Part shown: positions 58,593 through 64,000 of the stretch, piece by piece | Layout: the number at the start of each line of letters is the position of its first letter | Numbering within the stretch: the first letter of the stretch is position 1 | Origin: Prostheceraeus crozeri | Taxonomy: Eukaryota; Platyhelminthes; Polycladida; Euryleptidae | DNA: 64,000 nucleotides | NCBI GenBank assembly: GCA_907163375.1 | Contig: CAJQUW010000467.1 | Coordinates: forward strand, 1 to 64,000 | Direction of reading: 5' to 3' | Notes under the pieces: model-generated | Database searches by the model: none | Told to the model about the DNA's origin: nothing | The model's input: the letters and a program-made list of their open reading frames with translations, nothing else | Translations under genes and position numbers: made by a program

Positions 58593-59930
58593 ATGGCAGA
58601 AATTGATTTAGACTTTGATTAACATGCAAGTTTAATGGATGATTACAAGCAACCAACAACATCTCGATTTGAAAGAAGTATGAACGAAGAAGAACTAAAG
58701 AAAAGAATAGACAGCACAAGATCCAAGAGTTCAAAGAAGAAGGCCAACTGGGCAGCAAAGATGTTCAAAGAATGGCTTGCGGAAAGGCAAAGAAATGGGA
58801 TATCAGAATATGAAGTGATCATGTTTTCAAAGCATTTGAAGAAATGAGCAAATCGGAACTGGATTCCCAACTGAATTATTTCATTTTTGAAGTAAGAAAG
58901 AAGAATGGGGGTAGATATCCAGCAAAGACCTTAAGAGAAATATTTCAGGGTCTAGGATATTATCTAAAGGATATTCTCGGAAAAGGATGGAGATTACTTC
59001 AATGATGAAGAATTTGAATCTATGCAAAGGATGGCTTTGGACGCCAGCCATGAAAGAAGCAAATTACCTTCAAGTTCCTTGGTGAAGGACCCGGTCCCTC
59101 AAATCCGGTGTCCAAAAATCAAGAAGATGGGTGTTATGGAACAAAGGCATTTTGGGGTGACAGTGATCCGCAGACTTTGTTAAGACCATATTCTTTTGCT
59201 GCGGAAAGTTCTTTGGATTGCGAGGAGGAAGAGAGCATCGAGAGCTCAAATTTGGGACACAAATTCAATTAACGATGACTGAAACAGGTGAAGCATTAGT
59301 TAGCACACCAACATGCATTCCAAAAATTACACTGGTGGCTTAAAACAGTGTCGTCTAAAGCCAAAAACCATAAAAGTCTTCACAAACCAGGATAATCCGG
59401 AGCGCTGCTTTGTCAGGATTTACAAACTCTATGCCAGCGAGCGTCCGTCGAGCGGGAAAGTTTCAGCCTTTTATCTAAAAGCTAGAACGAATTTCACTGA
59501 CGATTCATGGTTTGAGGATACAGTGATAGGACACAATAAGTTGGATACTTTGATGAAAGAGATCGCATCAATTGGACAATTGAAAGGAAATTACACCCAA
59601 CCATTCACTCAAGAAGACAACAGGACAATTTCTCAAAGGGTATGACCGAGGTTCAGAGAAAAGCTCATTACAGGGAACAGACGCAAGGCGCAATCAATTT
59701 ATGAGGAAGTCGATGATGAAGACTTCCAGTTGACATCTTCAGTTTTATATGGTGCTAGACTGAATGCTTCCATCGATTCAACTGCATGTATATCAAACAA
59801 TTCAACCAACATGAATGCAACAAGAATAGTCATGAACAATGAAACATGGCAGCTACAAATGCCCGCAAGGAAGCAAATGAAGATGGATGTGAACGCTGAG
59901 ACAAACCACATTTCATTCCATTTCTTTTGA
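58593..59930 (+). pseudogene. Decayed Crypton-type tyrosine recombinase (DUF3504-like)
   Basis: Frame-shifted pieces of one protein lie in order. After an ATG (58593) interrupted by TAA at codon 10 comes KKANWAAKMFKEWLAERQ (58635-58847). Then, in another frame, SELDSQLNYFIFEVRKKNGG and YPAKTLREIFQGL (58854-58960). Next GDSDPQTLLRP and GKFFGLRGGREHRELKFG (about 59155-59260), the latter holding the first catalytic Arg region. Then NPERCFVRIYKLYASERP and DSWFEDTVIGHNKL (59390-59550), a degraded HxxR region (about 59600-59640) and a tail to 59930. This order and these motifs are typical of Crypton recombinases and their domesticated relatives such as KIAA1958. At least three frameshifts and one nonsense codon make it inactive. 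No upstream neighbours appear related. Confidence 0.82.
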
Positions 59931-62900
59931 CTTCATATTCATATAGGCCTACTTACCGCTTTATCGTTCCTTGTAACGTACTGTATGTAGAGATGTGATG
60001 TTTTGACTCTACATGTACATGTGAATTACTAATTAACTTGAATGAATGTAATTCATGATTGTTCAATTACAGATATCGTTAAACCAAACGGAGGGATATT
60101 CTCTGAAAATAACTCCCGGGTTATTGAGGGGATATCTATGTACATCATGGTATATGTAACACTACTCATTCTTACTGTTAATATACTAATACCATATATT
60201 CCAAACAGTGCCGCATACATGTTCAAAACAGACGTCTAATATACTTTAACGACTACAGATGCTGATAATGGAAATACAATAGGACGATAGTCATCATAGG
60301 TTAAGGAAATTAAAAATGGATATTGTAAAACAACAGGAGATCGATGGATAAAAATTGGAAAAGTGGAGGCAAAACATGGTAGTACAATAATGCTACAACA
60401 CCGATTCTGACACTACATATGGTGGATAGTGGTAATAGTGGATAAGTGGAAAGTGGATAATGGAGCCAAACAATGGAACTGCAATGACACTCTACTACAC
60501 CGAAAGCAATGAAACTGTACACACTATACCTAAGACTAAAAATGGAAAATACTATTTCTTCACTTGAATTTGTTATCGCCAGTTTCTTCATCCGTCTATA
60601 ATACTTCATGTAATCCCACATTTCTTCATTTGAAATACAATACATCATCACTACTTCAGCTACCAATTAGGGGATATAAAACATAATACTGCAGTCCGTT
60701 AGTCATCAGCAGGTACTCGTCTAGTTGTGTTTCGACTCCTAACCTGAACACTCAAACCCAGACGAGCGGGGTCCCACACATAGTGGCTGACAAAATACTG
60801 AATAGGTAATGATATGTCTTGAAAGATATGCCACAAAGATAAGTCAGACATCATTCAAATGTTACGTTTCCCATATGTAAACTCATCCTGTCATTAAATT
60901 CATCCCATCAATAAATACAGTATGGTTTTTGCGATCCGCACATGTAAACAAATCCTGTACATCAATCTTTGCCTTTTCGATTCCTACAAGTAAACAGATC
61001 CTGTTCATCATCGAATCCCATAAACATGTAATCGATGTGTGATAAATATGTAATCCGTCTTTACACAAACTTCGCCTCATACATCAAGACTTAACGATGG
61101 GAGCTCTCTCATCTCCCGTAAGCCACGCTAAGCGCTCTGCATTCACTCTTCACCGCCCCCCACCAAGTGAAGAGACATTTTAGACAGCTTTTGCGTGTTC
61201 AAAAAAGCTCAACAGACTGGACACGCATGTTAAATAGGAAAGAGTGAGAAGTTCAATTGCTCCATCAAATCATAGCTTACAACTCACGTTTCCCTCGTGT
61301 GCTCATGCACGCTTCAAGATTAAGAAAATATATATACTGTTGAGTCGCGATGCTCAAAATTCTAACTCTTCTCACCCAAATGTATTTGTTAAAAACACTT
61401 CTATTAGAAATAACGATAAGTTGATATCATGCGTATTCTTGTAACGCACAATGAACATTAATCACTTTTAGCCTAATTCCTTACTAACTTCCCATTTGGC
61501 CCTTTTCGATGCCGAACAGGGAACACGATTGCTACTGTCGGATGTCGCGCCTACACTTCTGCCGATAACAGACCGTTTTGCTATCTGCTTCGAATTCAAG
61601 CTGGAAACATTTTGTCGTCCAGTCAGCCTCTTCTCAGAATGTGACCATGTCACTGCTGCCTCCTTCGAAAAGCATTTCCGATGCTTTTCATGTTTTTTGG
61701 GTATTCACGCCGTAGTTTATCGACCAGTCTCACACAAAAGAATCTTCTCACCATTGCCTCGTCTATTCTTATATATGCGAACCAAATTGCATTCGCGTAT
61801 ATATTTTTTGGGCTCACTAATTTTCAAGTTTTTCGTTCCCATACTATATGTATCTCAGACATTGTCAGCGTATGTTTGTATGCATAGAAGCATACATGTA
61901 GGTATTACCAGCAGAAACATTCGTTTCAAAATGTCAAAATCTAAACACTAAATGAGAAAATTATCATATTGAATTTTTGGTGATCCAATTAATGACGTTA
62001 AGTGGCGCCCCACAACTCTGTATAAAAAAGACAACAGAAAATAGGTCGCTACACGTAAATATCAGTTAGTGCAGTTGGAGGGCTTCAAAGTGAGCTTCAT
62101 TGCGACTGATGTTGGTGCACGGGATTTCGTAGCTGATTATATATCGTCCGTGGTTAGGATGCGGTAGCACACAGCGACGAACATATAGTGCAAGTAAGGT
62201 CAAGTATGACCGAACGGTGATCGTCTCTACAGTAAATGGATGCCTTTATTTACATGAAATACGCAAAACTGTTTTTCCAACCGGTACATTTCAGTGGTGT
62301 CTCTTTAGATTTCTTGAAGCAACGAGGGCAGTTTAGTATGGTTAAAGGAATCAATCATCTTGTTAAACGGCTGAGGGCATTAGACAAAAAGGTTTTCATA
62401 AGACAAACAGGGCTTTTGACAAAAGCTATCTCACCGACAGATCTCAGCAATCATCATTAAACTTTAAACGACAGGTGGAAACTGAAGCACCTCACATATT
62501 TCTTGAAATTGCAACAAAACTTTAGCTACGATCCTAAGTCTTTGTGATTTCCGGTTTCTGCACATTTTTGAAAAGCAACTCCCATTTTATCAATTTGGCC
62601 CATGAGAACATAAAAAATCGATATTTTTTAAAAACTACTTTTTGAAAATCGAGTACGTGGCCAATTTTTGTCACTACTTACAAAATTAAGCATTTAATCA
62701 ACTCTTGTCACAGAGCTCGGGTAAAATATGGTAAACCGCTTTTGAACTATGCCATTTTTATCTCTATTCTCAGAGGGCAAATTAACATCACTGATTAACT
62801 GAGAAAAGGAATATTACGTGCATGTAATGGTTGTTGGAGGACACAATGATACGTGCAGGAATCACAGAGCCTTCCTTCCCTGCCATTCGGAATTCCCTGT

Positions 62901-63029
62901 TTCGCAATGAATCTAATCTAATTCACATCAAAGTGGTAAACACTGTGCAGAGACGCAAAAGAATCAAATATGATGTATGCCAACATACGCTCTATATTCA
63001 ACAAGATGAATGAAGTTTCCTTACTGCTT
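59931..63029. other. Intergenic, nothing recognised
   Basis: Contains a few long open frames (60310-60666 minus, 61496-61951 plus with a minus-strand overlap at 61468-61653) without motifs, signal peptides or convincing splice sites. I could not identify a gene. Confidence 0.35.
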
Positions 63030-64000
63030 TTTCACATCGGATTGATATGGGAGTCTTTGTTGAGAGCTGGTTGAGTGCAAACTTTACCTGATGAAGACCT
63101 ACCTCTGTACCTCTGTAGACAATTACAAGATCATGCGAAAAGATCGAATGAAAGGCGTTGGAGGTGTTGGAATTATTTTCTATCTTCGGGATGGATATGA
63201 ACCAGATGTAATTGACTCTAAACAAGTGCTATCGCTCGAAACCTGTAAGACAGAAATTCTTCCCATTTTGTTCAGGAGCATCTCTCTATTAACAATATCA
63301 ATTTATCATCCTTTCTGGAATGAACCAGATGAGCATGAATCAGCAATGGACTGCATCACGGACATCATTGATTATGTTATCACAAAGGAAACTTATGGTT
63401 CATCCCTTCGCATTGTGTTATTAGGTGGTTTCAATGTTCTCTCTAAATGCTATGATGAAATTTCTAGCATTACACAACTCAAGCCACTTGCTATTTTTGG
63501 CACCAGAGGTAACAAAACTATCGACCAAGTTTTCTGAAATAGTGACGAGCACTATAAGTCCGAACTTTTGCCATCTATAGGACGTTCAGATCATAGTACT
63601 ATCTTATGGCGAGCTATGGGACAATGTGCTCAACTTTATGAGGGGAACTGGTCCGAAAATATTCCAAATCTCGTGTTGTCGGATTCATATGAAATGTTTA
63701 TGATAGGCCTATTGACTGGCTTGGATATGTGAATTCTGTTGGCGATGACAGTGATGACGAATTGGTTTCTGAATGGCCTGACTATTATGTTTGACAAGTT
63801 CTTCAAGTTTTTTCCTTACACAACAATACGCGTGAGGCCTAATGAGTTGCCCTGGATGAATATGTCGTTAAAGATTTTAATCAATCAACGCGACAGAGCT
63901 TTACCCAGAGGACAGAAAGCCATATATCAACGCTTACGTGAGAAAGTTATCAGACAAAGCAACCATTTGAAATTTGAATTCTTCCAAGAAACAAATCAAA
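63030..64000 (+). pseudogene. LINE (CR1/L2-like) endonuclease region, truncated by window end
   Basis: Reading across frameshifts, the plus strand gives ESWLSANF (about 63050), GVGGVGIIFYLRDGYEP, ISIYHPFWNEPDE, VLLGGFNVLSKCYDE, TIDQVF followed by an in-frame stop (63535), then LPSIGRSDHSTILWR and a linker ending FFPYTTIRVRPNELPWM and a Tyr/Arg/Lys-rich stretch (63810-64000). These are the ordered motifs of a LINE AP-type endonuclease and the sequence leading to the RT. In the usual GDFN motif Asp is replaced by Gly (GGFN). Stops and shifts show it is dead. The RT, if present, lies beyond the window. It belongs to a different lineage from the LINE at 11510. Confidence 0.85.

Noticed and set aside
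61468..61951. 151-codon plus-strand frame and overlapping 61-codon minus-strand frame as a gene
   Set aside because: No motif, splice pair, signal peptide or membrane pattern; length is within chance expectation for AT-rich DNA of this size.
1..64000. CRISPR arrays, bacterial operons, rRNA genes
   Set aside because: The repeat structures are tandem minisatellite or inverted transposon ends without spacers; the genome is clearly eukaryotic and no rRNA sequence was recognised.

Overview
This is an AT-rich, intron-rich animal nuclear sequence, probably from a marine invertebrate. The evidence is one confidently recognised metazoan gene split into small exons by kilobase introns, several nearly intact or decayed transposon classes typical of invertebrate genomes (hAT, TTAA-type, Crypton, long fold-back elements, a LINE whose ORF1 carries a PHD-like finger), and an eukaryotic tRNA-like cluster. 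I cannot name the species; nothing looks bacterial or organellar.

Two host genes can be assembled, both on the minus strand. Gene 1 (519-29657) has three phase-compatible exons (29567-29657, 28106-28381, 519-1192) giving about 346 residues. Its first exon resembles the N-terminal motif of LAS2/C18orf54-like proteins, a tentative identification. A 27-kb intron separates its last two exons. Gene 2 is MFSD8/CLN7, a lysosomal major-facilitator membrane protein. Six exons (52169-52221, 50487-50619, 47155-47972, 41207-41301, 37900-38090, 34142-34363) join in frame to 503 residues ending in a stop. Only the initiating N-terminal exon is missing.

Almost everything else is mobile DNA. In gene 1's long intron: a 230-bp inverted repeat (1314-1826); an inverted-repeat element whose right terminus has become a 17-copy, 76-bp minisatellite (5872-7627); two fold-backs (9502-10135, 10279-10426); a LINE with ORF1 and a long EN-RT ORF2 between (GA)n tracts (11459-18182); two hAT-type elements with 8-bp target duplications, one carrying a captured reverse-transcriptase fragment; and two copies of a short inverted-repeat family. 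In MFSD8's introns: a third copy of that family with a nested TA-flanked element, two further hAT-like elements, a 1.3-kb fold-back with 8-bp duplications, a TTAA-flanked element, a hAT-like element containing a second nested element, and an element inserted immediately beyond a splice donor. Upstream of MFSD8: three 298-bp tandem units each carrying a tRNA-like gene, a decayed Crypton recombinase gene, and the start of a second LINE running off the right edge.

The most interesting observations are the identical 87-bp leader that occurs before LINE ORF1 and again downstream, where it runs straight into a splice-donor sequence; the placement of LINE units between (GA)n tracts; the conversion of a transposon terminus into a satellite; and the capture of a LINE fragment by a hAT element. 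All exon, frame and repeat statements come from reading the sequence by eye; no searches were run.
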